Source: Posidonia oceanica (Eukaryota; Streptophyta; Magnoliopsida; Alismatales; Posidoniaceae). Taken from it: a stretch of 64,000 nucleotides of DNA. The position numbers were made by a program, and so were the translations under genes. Position 1 is the stretch's first letter. Each line of letters starts with the position of its first letter. Positions 10,885 to 22,500 of this stretch are shown piece by piece. The stretch spans positions 121,305,001 through 121,369,000 of the forward strand of contig JAZBRS010000029.1 of assembly GCA_037176725.1 (NCBI GenBank), read 5' to 3'. The notes under the pieces were generated by a model, which had not been told where the DNA came from, made no database searches, and saw nothing but the letters and a program-made list of their open reading frames with translations.

Positions 10885-11182
10885 CTGGCATAAAAGAAAA
10901 CATTAAAAAAAATTAGTAACTTAATAACAATCAAGCAAAGTAACTTAATAAAAGCCAAAAACACATAAAATAACCTCACCTGTCCTAGCTCTGCGAGTTC
11001 TATTACTGTACGGGCTCTCCTAGGAGGAGAAAGGGCCGCACCTGAATCGGGGACACCCCCGTCACCAACCTCAGGCTGGACAGGAGACGGCGCACGTGGA
11101 CGCCTCGCCCGGAGCTTGTGGGGATGAGAGGAGCTCGCCTCCGCAGTGGAAGGACCAGCCTCGTCCCTCCTCGTCAGAAGCC

Positions 11183-12617
11183 CTGAAATGGTGTCACAAG
11201 CAGAGCATAGTCAGTTAAAGCCAATAATAATTCCCTTAATTGTTTCCCTAAACGTTAAGTAATCCACATAACCAACAAAAAGGGAAAAGAAAGGCATCAC
11301 TTTAACTGACCAACTTAAACTTAAATTCAATCCTTGAGGTTAATCCCTTTAAATTAATCCTTAAAAATCCTTTTAGAAATTCAACCTTAAAAATTCATCT
11401 TTTTTGTTAAATTCAACCTTAAAAATTCATCTTTTTTGTTAAAATCAATCTTTTAAAATCCATCTTTCTTTTAAAATCAATCTTTTAAAATCCATCTTTT
11501 TAAATCCATCCTTTAAGATTCATCTTTTAAAGTTATAAAAGATCATCCTTTTAAAGTCCAACTCTAATATCCTAACTTTAAAATTCAAAATCCAATTCTA
11601 AACCAACTTAAAACCTTCACTAATCCATTTAGGTAACGAAAATATCATTAAATCCTTTAACAAACCAATTAAAGTTTAACAATTAAATCCTTTTACATGT
11701 TTAACCCCTAAAATCAAATCTCCACATTTAAATTCCAAAAATTAATAAAATCTCTTAAAATTCGCCATAACCTCCCTTATAATTTCAACAAAAAAATTTT
11801 ATTTTCCTGCAAATTGACAACATACATACACAATTCCACGAAAAAGACTGAATAAACATTCACATTTCCATAAAAATAGATTTCCATTTACATTTCACAC
11901 AAAATTTCCCATCTCACATTCGCATTCACATCAAGAAATTTCATTCACGTTTCACATTTACATCAAGAATAAAGAGGAATTTCCATTATCCATCTCCCAT
12001 TTACATCAGAATTTCCATCTCACATTCACATCAGAAAATTTAACATTTAAAACATAACTTTAAACAACTAAATTTACACAAACCAAAACTAAACTAAACC
12101 AAACTTAAATCTAAAACTCCACAATTAGAACTTAAGATTCAGATTTTTTTAAACAAAATCAACAAAACTAACAACATAACTTTAATAACAGAATTAATTA
12201 AACTTAAAGAGAACAGAACTAACAACATAACTTTAATGAACAAAATTAAAGAAAACAGAACTAACCACCGAATTAACAACAGAAGATTTCTAAAAACAGA
12301 ATTAATTAAATTACAACAGAATTTAATTAAACTAAATTAATTAAAAACAGAATTAAACTAAAAACAGAATTAAAATTTCCAAAAAAAAACAAAATTAATT
12401 AATTAAAAGCAGAATTAAACTAAAAACAGAAAACTGAATTTTTAAGCAAAAAATCAAAAATTTTAAACTAAAACTGAAGTAAAATTTCTATAATAAACCT
12501 AAATCTAAAAAAACATGAAATTTTCATGGAATTCACTCTCCAAATTACATTCATAATTCAAAAACAAACAAATGAATAAAAGCAAGGAAAAAGAAGAAGG
12601 GAAGAGGGGAAGGTTAC
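11183..12617 (-). other. AT-rich intron or spacer upstream of the antisense plant mobile domain gene
   Basis: This is about 1.4 kb of strongly AT-rich DNA with no ORF. On the - strand it is bordered by a donor-like CAAAG|GTAACC at 12618 and an acceptor-like ACCATTTCAG|GG at 11183. It could be the first intron. Short words such as TTCATCTTTTTTGTTAAATT are partly repeated near 11400-11530. Confidence 0.4.
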
Positions 12618-12772
12618 CTTTGTCGCCGACGAGGCCGGTCGTCCACGCCGCTGTCACCGCCACCGGCGCCACCACCGGCGCTGCCACCTCCAACGCCGAC
12701 GCTCAAAAGGGAGGAGGAAGGAGGAACAGGGTCACCACCCACGCTGTCACCCTCGCTGCCACCGCTTGCCAT
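12618..12772 (-). CDS. Candidate first exon of the antisense gene in element B
   Basis: An ATG at 12772-12770 opens a Gly/Ser-rich reading frame (MASGGSEGDSVGGDPV, then a Gly-rich run) that stays open to the donor-like CAAAG|GTAACC. The next candidate exon begins at 11182. The phase does not match exactly, so one of the two borders is wrong or an indel has occurred. Base composition is much more GC-rich than the flanks, which fits an exon or promoter. Confidence is limited because a Gly/Arg-rich frame arises easily from GC-rich repeats. Confidence 0.3.
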
Positions 12773-13340
12773 CAGAGAATAGGGAGGAAGGGAAAGCGAA
12801 GCCGCCGTACCACTGGAGCTCGCCGGACGCTACCGCACCATCGGAGAGGATCGTCGGATGAAGAAGCGGACACCGGACGGAGTGGAAGAAGAGAGGAAGG
12901 TGGAGAAAGATTTGAAGCTCTGAAACAAAGGGGCAACGGCCAGTTTTTTCTACTAGACTCATAACCTGGTCGCCAGTAGAAAAGGCGACTCACTAGGACA
13001 CCCCTACAATAGGCGACTGATCCCCCAACTCCTTCACGCGCCGACTTTCCCGCCTCGGTTTGAACCCTCAAGGAAGGCGCGACGCTAGACGTCCTAAAAA
13101 GAGGCGACTGGACCGGGCACCACACGGAGCGGCGGCTAACAACGGCAGAGGGTTTCTTCCTTCAATTTCCCTCTAAAACACAAGCCTATACATTAACAAA
13201 TAACAAAACACAATTCAGAAGCTAAAATGTAACTCAACCCCGAACTCAAATTAAATAACTAAGACATAAGTCAACGCGAACTTAAACTTAAAAACTAAGA
13301 CATGATTCAACTCAACTTAAAATTAAAATTTAAAACATAA
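12773..13340 (-). other. GC-richer spacer between the two antisense genes
   Basis: Short frames exist on both strands without recognisable motifs. GGCGACT-type words recur here as in the LTR of B, for example GTCGCC near 12970 facing GGCGAC near 12985. From about 13150 it becomes AT-rich. It may hold the promoter of the downstream plant mobile domain unit. Confidence 0.4.
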
Positions 13341-14699
13341 TCAGCCATGCATTGCCATGCTCGAGCGGTTGAGCCCAAGCATCTTCAGGAATTCCTGCCT
13401 ATCATCAACATACTTCTGAGGAATGGGGCAGCACCGTGCGTACCACTTCACATACTTCGCCTCCCGGGACTCCCGAGTAGTTGCAGAAAGCCAAGGTGCA
13501 CTTAGAGACACTCGTCTGCCAATGTAAACCCAACGTGCTATATACTCCAAGGCCATCTGCTCATCCCGGTCACCGTCCTCCTTGCGAACGCGGATCGGAG
13601 GGGTCAGAACTGCATCAGCCTAGACAACTAGCTCCTGATTCAGCAGACGTGGACAACGATGGATGGGATACAGCACAAACGATGTGGCACCCACCAGGAC
13701 GAGCTCAAGGTCACAGTGAACTATGCTCATCACCCGCGCCTTATGAGCTCCAGGCAGCTTCGGAACAAAGTCAAAATCCTATAGTGACAAGCGTCCAAGG
13801 CGAAGAACGGAGTCATGGAAGCTCAGACCTGTGAAATCTGTATCACAACAGCAATGGGACATGAACCACTTGTGCAGCAGCAGTGGAGAACCAAAGAATT
13901 TCCCTGAACAAGAGGCACTGGTGAGCCCCTCCATGGTGTAAGCCAACACAATGGGAGCCAAGCACAAATCTGGACGAACAACAACCAACATCAGGAGATC
14001 CACATGTTGAAGATCCATTGTGAAATTTGCATCTGCAAACAAGGCAAGGCCGCCAACTGCTACGAACAAGCACTTCCTCAGCTCTGCTTCAGCAAGTTGC
14101 CTGGTGCTAAGGACCTCACACAGGCCTCGAATAAAGAGTCTCCCCAAGTGCATCCAAGCCTTACTAGCCTCCAGATCCAGTTTTAAATACCTGCCTATCT
14201 TCCTGGAACCCACTGTCTCAACAGAAATGGCGAAGCCATCGTTCGCCGCCTCAGTAGATTCCACCGCCAACCCAAGCAAAGAGGACACCTCCTCACACGT
14301 GATCAATGTCTCCCCACAAGGAAGATTGAAGGTGTTGGAGGAGCCATTCCAGAAAGCCATCAAGGCATGCAACAATGGCCAAGGCACAGGCGTGCGAATC
14401 AAATCAAGTAGCTTGTCAAAACCACTACACTCGAAGAGATGCCTGTTATTCTCTGCACAATTGATCAAGCCAGCCACCCACGGCAGAGTATACCGAAAAG
14501 AATTGTGGAAATCCGGGCATCCCGTGAGGTGCACTACAGCCTAAACAAGCAACCTTCAGAGGCTAAACCACAAAGAAAGCATGCAAAGACTAAGAGGAGA
14601 ACCTACCTGGTCATTCCGGATAGCTTTCATCAAGTGGTTGGAGATATCAACCACCCTCTTGACTTGGAAGGTCGGAGAAGAGAAGGAAGGAAGCTTCAT
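13341..14699 (-). pseudogene. Second antisense gene in element B: plant-mobile-domain/DUF7745-like protein, two exons
   Basis: Exon 1 is 14699-14607 (ATG, MKLPSFSSPTFQVKRVVDIS...) and ends at CAG|GTAGGT. A 66 bp intron ends at TTTAG, and exon 2 runs 14540-13341 in phase, giving about 430 residues. Exon 2 has LLHALMAFWNGSSNTFNL, then GETLITCEEVSSLLGL, then ADANFTMDLQHVDLLML, LAPIVLAYTMEGL and LLLHKWFMSH. This is the same order of motifs as in the extra ORF of element E. Two in-frame TAG codons (near 13777 and 13620) are the only breaks. The true stop is TGA at 13341. The family assignment rests on motif layout, not on a search. Confidence 0.65.
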
Positions 14700-15705
14700 G
14701 GTCAAGATAAGGGGTTTACTTGTGCAGAATGTTTCCTGAAAAGCAAGGACGGCCGTCTTTTATCTCCCCTTATCAAAAGAATCAGGGTTTAAAACGGTTT
14801 CTGAATTAAATAAACCAGGAGATCGCGTGTCGCCCCAAAAAGCGGCAACTGGCATAGCCGCCCTGACAAGTGGCGACTGACCCATCAGAACAAACTACTG
14901 CAAAGCCAAAGAGTGAACTCTTGCCTTGAGTTCACGCACCACCTGCCGTAACTACTGCGAACACCAGACAACACATCAGGTTGGCAAATGAAGGGTTCAC
15001 TCCCTCACCCGGTTCTCTTTGCACGGAACCTCTTCACTTGCCAAATCGAGTTGTGGGATGACGGTCCTTTCCAGATGGTGCTGGTCACACTCCAGGACAG
15101 AAAACACTTGACCACAACAAATTGCATTCATTCATTTTGCATATGTCCATATGGTTTGGGACCAACCGTACCCCATCGGCCTAACCTAGCATACGGACCA
15201 TTCATTGCATTGCATGTTAACCTTGCATTATCATAGTGTGTTTGAATCATCCATCCATGCATTTTCTCATATCATTGGAAGTGAAGCACGGACGGAGCAT
15301 CGTTCTTCAAGAGTGTTAGAAACCCTTCAAGCATATGATTCTCCTAGAGCCAACCCAGTTCGTACCTATCCTCTAATCAATTCCAATCTGAGTAAAGTCT
15401 CAAACAAGACGTCACACTCTCCTTTCGATCGTGCTGGAATAACATCCTGCGATTTCCCCCTTAGTGCTTGCCCGTTGGAACACACATGGTTGACTTGGTC
15501 TTGACTTCGGCTGCGACACAAGATCCGAAACCGACTTGACCCCTCCATGCCTAAGTCTCCAATCTAATGGCAATTTAAACCCTCTTTTTATCTTTTATTT
15601 TGCTACTTCAGTGACAAATTGTTTGAGATAGAGCTCCCCTTTTCAGGAAATACTCAATAGGACATCGTTCTTGCCTTGGACCCGATCTTGATCCAAGATC
15701 AACTC
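14700..15705 (+). other. 3' untranslated region of element B
   Basis: No coding sequence is recognised on either strand. A short inverted repeat, GATCTTG/CAAGATC, lies near 15685-15701, just upstream of the polypurine tract. Confidence 0.55.
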
Positions 15706-15719
15706 CAAGGGGGGGCATC
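15706..15719 (+). other. Polypurine tract of element B
   Basis: CCAAGGGGGGGCATC abuts the TG of the 3' LTR. Element E has the related AGGGAGGGGCATC in the same place. This is the expected primer for plus-strand DNA synthesis. Confidence 0.8.
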
Positions 15720-17241
15720 TGTAGATATTCTATTTTTGCATTTCTGAGAGTTCTTTTGAGGGTAGAAATCTTGAGGTGCTCCAAATCTCGTGCCTAAGTT
15801 TGATAACACATCTTCTAGATATTCCTTGACTTCTTTAAAGCATCACTAGATCCTACCTAGACTCAGGTTGTTGGCTGTGGCAGAGCTAACTCGCTCGGGC
15901 TTGTAACAAGTCCGAGTACCCTAGGTATCCTTCACTTCAACTCAGATTTAAAATTAGATTTGAGCTAACAGAGATGCTTCCTTTATTTCAAAGACTATCT
16001 ATAGTTTCCCAGCCTCCCATCTTGTTTCCTCTAGCAAAAACCCGAGAAAAGAGCTAAAAATGACCTAGGTAAGATAGTAGCCACCTTGGGAGGCGACTCA
16101 TATAGTTGCTGCCTAAAGAGGTGACTATAACCGTCGCCCATTTCCCAACCGACTACACTAGAAGCCATCTGAGGAGGCGGCTCAGTCAGAAGCCATTTAA
16201 GGAGGCGACCCATGTGGACGTCACTTGGAAAGCGGTTGCCCCCCATTATCCCCTCAACCCTCAGGCGCTAGCTCATCAGGCGGTTGAGCGGTTGAGGAAC
16301 CGCCTCGGTCTTCCCACGATCCTTGACCATCAGGCGTCACTCCATGCGGCGACTAGCAATCGTGGCTCCTTTCGAACCACTTTTCCACGGTTATTTCCCA
16401 CTCCCTCCTCAACCGTTAGGTGCCAGCTCACTCGATGACTAACAGTCGTGGCCTCGTTCCCAAGTCGTCCCACACTTTGACTGAGCGGTTGCTAGGTTTA
16501 GGCGCCGCCCCAACCGGCGACTCAACCTAACTGCCATTTTTCTAGAATTTTCTGAGCTCCAACCGTCCCCACACCCCTAGAGTCTATAAATAGACCCCCT
16601 AGGCTAGTGGTTTGAGGGTCGGAATTTTTGAGAGAGAAATCCCCTTAGAGAGGAATTTCCAAAAGAGACAGAGCCTTGTCAGTTGTGAGTCATCTTCAGA
16701 GAGCTAGATTTCCAAATCCAGAAACTCTATCTCCTCTCCCCAATAGGCTACCAACCTGAGCTTCTACCTCCAATCCAGGAATCCTTGGTTACGCTGGAGC
16801 TCCGACCGTGCTTCCTTCTAACCTCATTGCACACAGCATAAGGGAGAAAGGGAGTATCTTCCTCCAATCTAATTTCTTATTGCATCTCTTTACATTCCTT
16901 AGCATAGGACCATAGCATATGCATACGGGGAACAATCCCCAGTCAGTATTTGCTTTCTTTCAGTTATGTCGCTTCATTCATTTCTGTTACTACCTACTAC
17001 ACTTAAGCTAATTTAAATCTATGTTGTTTTGTTTTGAAGGAAAGGAAGGAATTCACGTAGCGTGAGGTAGCCGCTAGACGACATCCTGCCATCGATCTAG
17101 TGGTCTGAGGACCCGCATCATCATAATCTCCCCCCAGGTGTCTTGTCTGCCCAAAGGCGAGTGGCGATCACAACAAAAGCTGTCGACATCGTGGAAGCAC
17201 TGACATCTTCTCAAACACCCCCCCCCAAATTCCACACTACA
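15720..17241 (+). mobile_element. Element B 3' LTR (1,522 bp)
   Basis: Direct copy of 3282-4827, from TGTAGATATTC to CACTACA. Compared with the 5' LTR it lacks 22 bp within the GGCGACT-rich part (near 16232) and a few C residues near 17220. The TATA box TATAAATA is at 16585-16592. Followed by the target duplication GGACT. Confidence 0.9.
16585..16592 (+). promoter_or_regulatory. TATA box of element B (3' LTR)
   Basis: TATAAATA, identical to the box at 4169 in the 5' LTR and in the same context. It would fire into element C sequence to the right. Confidence 0.55.
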
Positions 17242-17246
17242 GGACT
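17242..17246. repeat. Target site duplication of element B (right), GGACT
   Basis: Matches 3277-3281. A third copy at 4828-4832 belongs to the re-copied flank behind the 5' LTR. Confidence 0.85.
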
Positions 17247-18601
17247 GTCTAGACTGCTGGGACTGCTCTGTCTGCTATCGCTGTTGTCTATACTGTCACT
17301 TCCTCCGCGTTCTCAGATGTACTTGCAAGGAGTGCCGGAGACGGATAACTGTTCTCTAGGCAACGAATCTGTGTACTGTCGCCAAATGCGCTGCCTATGC
17401 GGGGCATGCGCTGCACGAACCACCTAGACCCGCCTTCTGGCTGCGGAATGATCAACTCATCTGGTCTAGTGGGTGCTGCCTCCGGTTCTTCTTCCACGAC
17501 CATGATTGAGGAATGGTCTTGCGGCAGGGAGGGACCCGTGGCCATGGGTTTCCCTTTCCTTAGCATCTACTGCTCGACGGCGTTTTCATCCAACACCACG
17601 AGTTGCTCTTGGAACAGCAATTCCAAGTCTCCGAGCCTGTCAACCAGCTGGTCTTCTACAGTCGCACCTTCCTCGTCTTTAGAGGGTGTGTCGACGTAAT
17701 AGGCACAAACGGCCTCTTCAGAGTCCTGCCCGGCGATTCCTTTGCCTACGAGGTCTGCTCTGGCTTCCAGACATATCACCAGCCAAGGTTTTTGTTCTGT
17801 TACTGGCTGGTTGGCTGGCTAACCTCCTGGCGTGGCTGGTTGCGGCACTGGGGTGATCAGAGAAGCAAATAGGCCAGTAAGGGATGCCACTGACAGTGGC
17901 ATCGACAGGGACAGTGCTGCGGTTGGAGGGGAGGCAAAGGCGCTCTTCTGAAGGTCCAATAGCTGGACGGTTGCTCTGGGGGATGAAGCACCGGCACCTG
18001 TGTGTGATGGTGGTTGTTTCTCTATAGTAGCGATGGGGGTCTTCCACAATGTTGGATCTGCTAAAGCTGACAGTGGTATGGCTGATGGTGCCACCTGCTT
18101 TGCTTGTGGAGCTGCTAATGAGGCGGGCTGAGTCACACTGTCGCCTAAATCGACTGATTGCACCCCTAGAAAAGGTAACTTCAGTACTGGTGCGGCTACG
18201 ACCGCGAGTGGACAAGTGGCTGGTGCCTGCAGAGGTGCTCCTGACTCTGGAACTGCTGAAATGGCTGTCATAGGCACTGGCGAAGCTGCTGAAGAAGAAA
18301 CCGTCATCTCTGACATAGACTTTACTGAATCTGCCACTGTATCAGGATAAGGGAGGGCCAGGCAGACTGACTGGGAGATTGCAGAGCTGATCTGGGCTTC
18401 TTCCTTGGACTGTGCTGGGACAACCGTGCCAGGCTGTTCTTCATCAGAATAAAAATCCTCTATGCAGACCCACTCCTCTGTCGGCAGTGGGGGGCTCCAG
18501 CACGGTGCTGGCTGGGCTGTTGCTGAGCTCGTGTTTGGGTCGAGAATACCTACACTGACGAAGTTAGTGAGGTCCTGAGGGATCACGAGCTTTCGCTTCC
18601 T
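17247..18601 (-). pseudogene. Protease-RT linker of element C polyprotein
   Basis: The - strand encodes the low-complexity linker seen in E between protease and RT. It has EEWVCIEDFYSDEEQPGT near 18450, then a long Ser/Ala/Pro/Thr-rich stretch, then YYVDTPSKDEEGA near 17690, and RPDELIIPQPEGGSRWFVQ near 17440. The frame changes several times, for example near 17819 and 17567. The same landmarks occur in E in the same order (CIEDYYSDEE, YYVDSPSDEEEGA, GGSRWFVQ). The function of the linker is unknown. It ends at the B insertion. Confidence 0.75.
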
Positions 18602-19438
18602 TCAATGCAAGCGCTCACCATCGCGGGGTTGCCATTCATATCCTAGGCCTTGGAACTTTTCGCGCTCCTCAGTTGTAACCAGCTTGGCGATCCCTTGGCC
18701 GTGACGCCCAAGTGTCGTTCCCTTCTCATAACCCCACCTGCAGCAAATGTTCATGACCATCCTGGAAGGGTTACAATGAACGGCCAGAGAGCTGACACGC
18801 TCAAGAAGACGGATAAAGTTAACCGGCTCAAACCGGTTAACACGGTACAAGGTATCCGACGGCTTAGGATCAAATTGGACAGTTTTCCAGGATACAGAAG
18901 AGACCACCTCGACCGGTTCCTTGTCAAAGTTTTCCGCCATGACAACGATAACATCATCGCCATAGCGAAACTTAATCATGCGGTGGAGGGTCGAGGGGAT
19001 CACTTGATGCTTGTGCAGCCAAGGGTGCCCAAGTAGAAGATTAAAAGAGGGCTCCAAGTCAACGACATAGAATTCTACATCGAATTTGACTGGGCCAATG
19101 GTGAGAGGAATAACCAGGATCCCCAAAGAATCATGGTGCGTATTATCAAAAGAGGTCATTCCCTTCACAACTGGCATGATATCCTCGGCTTTGAATCCGA
19201 GCTTCAATGCTGTGTGCAGGGGACAGATATTAATGCCTGACCCATTATCGACCAGCGAGAGGGGAATGTGGAACCTTTTGAACTGCACCGTGATAAATAG
19301 GGGCTGATTATGGTTAGTCCCTGCTGGAGGCAGTTCATTGCTCGAGAAAGAGATGACCTGCGGCTCCACGATCATACCCACCATATTTTCCAGAGTTGTA
19401 GGCTCGATGGTTTGGGACACATGGGCGGCCTGGAACAC
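18602..19438 (-). pseudogene. Aspartic protease and glycine-rich motif of element C
   Basis: An open frame of about 278 codons. It begins in the end of gag (FQAAHVSQTIEP) and continues without a frame change into protease, with LVDNGSGINICP around the active Asp and LLLGHPWLHKHQ as the distal flap-side motif. A G-patch-like segment follows (RWGYEKGTTLGRHGQGIA, then GLGYEW). In elements D and E the junction NHN-PLF carries a 4-base difference that puts gag and protease in different frames, whereas here they share one frame. The protease would cleave the polyprotein in the particle. Neighbouring parts are broken, so this is a fragment. Confidence 0.8.
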
Positions 19439-21813
19439 ATGGAGAAAAGCCTCTCGGTGTTCGCAGGAAGAATGTATCAGGTCCCAAATGGAGATGTCAG
19501 CCTTAACTTTTTTCAGCTAGGCTGTTATGTTAGCTGAAGGCTGGTCTTTTTTTGGTGGTGGGGATAATGGCTCTGGTGGCAGGTTCTGTAGAGGTGGGAT
19601 CAAGGGATTAGTCTACTGGTGGTTGGCTCACAGGTGGGGATGGGCCTGCTGATGGTTGGCTTACAGGTGGAGTAGGTTTAGGGGGGTTAGGCCTGGCTAT
19701 TGGGGCTGTAGGTCTGGCTATTGGGCGGTGGGTCTGTACACCCTCCCTAACTGCGTGACATCCGCACACATTTCTGCGGTGTAGTCATATGGAATGCGGT
19801 GGGTATCCCTGGTTAAGTTAATAACCAGGGGAGCACGAGCTTCGAGCTCGAGAGGGGCCGTCGGGATATTTGCTGGAGGGTGGATGGATGTGGGATGCTA
19901 CCAGGAAGGCTATGTTGGCTCTGGTTGGGGTCTGGCTTGCAAGCAGACTTGGGGTTGAGCCTCTGGTCGTATGGTGGGCCTCACAGTGGCACGCTCCGGC
20001 TTGGCGTCCAGTTGGATCATGTGAATCCCCGACTCGGAGCTAGCAAGCGCCGCAAGATAGAGGGAAGGAGAAACAGGCACAGAAATGTCTTGAATAAGAT
20101 CAGAAGAGTCCACCACGGACGCAGTGGACCCTGAGGGGAAGAGAGAATGCACACCTGAAGTTCCCGCGCCTCTTGGTCCAGAATGCTCCGGCAAAGGCTA
20201 GTGGACGATGCTTGGATTGAAGGAAGCTGTCCCTAATGAAGAGGGGCATGCTGATGGTGGGGTAGATGAAGATGCTACTTCCCGTGTGTTGATACTGATG
20301 ACCTTTCGGTCAATCAGGTCCTGCATTGCTCCCTGCAGAGTGAGGCAACTATTTGTCGAGTGCCCGACAACTCAATGAAAGTCGCAAAATTGATCCGTCC
20401 TATACCACCTCGGAAGAGGGTTTGGTGGTGGGTGGATCTCGGGGAGCGTGAGGAGCGACGCTACCTTGGGGAGGACGGCGCTTAACGGCTCCACTAGCTG
20501 AGTGAAGCGACGCTGATGGTTGGGTCGTCTCTGCCCTTGGTATTGTCCTTGTCGGACTAGTGTGGCAGGGTAGACCAGTCGGGCAGTGGTGGTGATCTAT
20601 GGTGTGTGAGGTGCGCTACGTGTGGGTGCATACACTATCTGATTCGGGTCAAGCGGAGCTACCATGTAGACTGGAGCGGCAGGAGAGTCGACGTATGCAA
20701 TGGCGGGTCGCGGGGGTTCCCTCCTCCTAGGGTTGTTGTTGTTGCCACCGCCGTTGTTGTTGGTGTTGCTGCTGCTACTGCCACTACTGCTGGGGGAGGT
20801 GGCTTGCTTGGCGAAGACGGAGAGCGCTGGAAAATTGCCGCTCCGAAGGGTGCTCTCCACGCGTGTGCCGACCCAAATCAGAGATGCAAAACTAGTGACA
20901 GCTTGGATGGCAAGCAGAGCCCCAGTAGATGGCTACGCGCCTCGAATTACAATCTCGATAGATTCCTCGTCAGAGGGTCTATCGTGAACTTGTGCAGTAA
21001 GGGCGCGCCAACAGCCGACGTACTCCCCGAACGGCTCGTTGTTTCTCTACTTAAGGGTGACAAGGTCCTCGCACTTAGGGACCAAGTCAAGGTTGAAGGA
21101 GTACTGTTCCAGGAACGCCCTGCCAAGGTCGTTCCAAGTCTTAATGGTGGTCATATCAAGTGATGTAAACCACTTGAGGGTCGAGCCAGTAAGACTCTTC
21201 TGAAACAGGTGGATCAACAACCTGTCAACAGCCTGAAGCTGAGCCAAGTCTCCGCAATATGCCTTCAAATGGGCAATGGGGCAGCCCCTACCATTGTATT
21301 TGTCGAAAGTCGGGATCTTGAACTTCGGTGGGAGTACCGCCTCTGGAAAACAACAAAGGTTCTAGAACTGGTAGGAGTGGAAGTCCGTGTCCTGCACTTG
21401 ATGAAGTGCTTTCTCCAGAACGGCGAACTTGTCGTCGTTGGACTCTGGAGTTGCTGCCAAAGGTGATGGGATAGCGAGGGCAGGGACTACATACGCCGTT
21501 TGGGTCGCACCGAGGTACTCCTCCAGATCCACCATCATGTCACCTGGTGATGCAACGGGATGGCCGACGTATCCATGCAAATGTGCAGTGGGTGCTGTGG
21601 GTGGTGCAAAGTATGCAGGGGAGGGGAATTGCAAATGCACAGGATGAGGGTATGCAGGATGCTGTGTAGTGAATTGTGGAGATTGTGGGAGCAACAGCTG
21701 CTGTAGTGGCACGGTGCCAGGCAGCGGGCCAGAGAAGTGCTGTGCTCGAACCAACCCGAGGGGCTGGCCACTAGGTGGTGGAGGTGCATGCAGTGTAGTG
21801 AATGAAGTGTGTG
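19439..21813 (-). pseudogene. gag of element C, N-terminus cut by element D
   Basis: Frames with capsid motifs appear in order: VLEKALHQVQDTDFHSYQF (near 21375), AYCGDLAQLQAVDRLLIHLF with LKWFTSLDMTTIKTWNDL (21268-21130), FNLDLVPKCEDLV (near 21070), the N/G/S-rich tract after LRSGNFPALSVFAKQA (20860-20740) and PLPEHSGPRGAGTSGVHS near 20150. This is the Retrotrans_gag-type capsid of Ty3/gypsy elements. Several frameshifts and stops break it. At 21813 the gag stops at the start of the D LTR, so its N-terminal part should lie beyond the far end of D. Confidence 0.8.
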
Positions 21814-22435
21814 TGTAGACACCCCATTTTGACAGGCTGAATTAGTGGAATTCTTCTAGTGGCTTCTCAACCAAAACCTAAACCCAAAATCACACTCTTC
21901 TTTTCAAACCAAAACTTCATCCAAAAACCCAAAAACAAACCTAAAACTACACTCATTTTCTAACCCAAAAACCACCCAAAAATCATAGGAAAATCCATCC
22001 TCTTCAACCTAGAAAACCCTCCAAAAAACCCTTAGAATCTCCCACCAAAACTACTCCCAAAAACCCTAGAAAACCTAGGTAAAACCACCATTTTTCTACA
22101 CCCAAAATCCTTCCAAAAACCTTCCAAAACCCCACTTCAAATCCTAGGTCAAACCTTAGAAACCCTAGGTCACACACTCACCCAATCCCACTCCAAATCC
22201 AAGCCTTTATCCTCCTCATCTCTCCCAATTATCCTTTTCTCTCTCCAAATTATTCTTTTCTCTCTCCTCTCTATCCTCCTTCTCTTTCTCCTTCTTTTCC
22301 TTCCCTGCTTTCTCCTTTTCTTGCTTTCTAGTGGGCCCACCTTTTGCTTCTTTCCTTCCTTTATTTTATCTGTATTTTTATTTCATTTTATTTTATCTCA
22401 TGATTTTCTATTCTTTAATTTCTTTCCTCCCCTCC

Positions 22436-22500
22436 CTTTCTTTCTTTCTTTCTTTCTCCCTTTCTTTCTTTCTTTCTTTCTTTTCTTCTTCCTCTCCTTT
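22436..22500 (+). repeat. (CTTT)n microsatellite in the D LTR
   Basis: Runs of TTTC repeats. The E LTRs have (GAAA)n on the + strand in the corresponding U3 position (37421-37455 and 59762-59796), so the tract is an inherited LTR feature. Confidence 0.85.

Larger units (their letters stand above)
8416..11182 (-). pseudogene. Antisense spliced gene in element B: plant mobile domain protein with coiled-coil-like tail
   Basis: At least eight exons can be traced on the - strand, with GT and AG at the intron borders: 11182-10980, 10884-10231, 10151-9984, about 9926-9447, 9364-9240, 9163-9053, 8983-8768 and 8676-8416. Exons 2-4 form a plant mobile domain: SFIFHVGEMIVTLKDVVQLV and LRVDGEPV in exon 2, WVFEHFVYL in exon 3, and CVLRQFGLRQVV in exon 4. 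The last exons are rich in Gln, Glu and Ala with heptad-like character (QIQELEAQLVETQAAVAAVL). The frame is in phase across the first three junctions. Nonsense changes include TAG at 10447-10449 and TGA at 10119-10121. The gene is antisense to B, so its introns would survive copying through B RNA. Confidence 0.75.
3282..17241 (+). mobile_element. Element B: 14 kb Tat-type retrotransposon, 5' internal part lost
   Basis: Two direct LTRs (3282-4827 and 15720-17241) start with TGTAGATAT and end with CACTACA, and GGACT flanks both sides. The pol fragment on the + strand has RNase H, aRH and integrase. The primer site, gag, protease and RT are missing. Between integrase and the 3' LTR lie two antisense gene-like units with plant-mobile-domain character, at 8416-12772 and 13341-14699. 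A polypurine tract precedes the right LTR. The LTRs differ at roughly 3-6% of positions in the stretches I compared, plus a 22 bp gap, so B is clearly older than E. Confidence 0.9.
1008..21813 (-). mobile_element. Element C: decayed Tat-type Ty3/gypsy body, split by element B
   Basis: Reading right to left, C holds gag (21813-about 19440), protease with a glycine-rich motif (19438-18602), a Ser/Ala-rich linker (18601-17247), then after the B insertion a pre-RT segment (3276-2685), RT (2684-about 1900), degenerate RNase H and archaeal-type RNase H (to about 1014). Integrase is missing. The gag N-terminus is cut by element D at 21814 and the aRH C-terminus is cut by an LTR end at 1007. Stops and frameshifts are scattered through it. 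C is the oldest layer here because both B and D lie inside it. Its own LTRs cannot be identified with certainty. Confidence 0.8.

Noticed and set aside
12572..13125. A host gene in the GC-rich part of element B
   Set aside because: Frames on both strands are short and Arg/Gly-rich. Only the short exon candidate at 12772-12618 on the strand of the antisense gene is kept, with low confidence.
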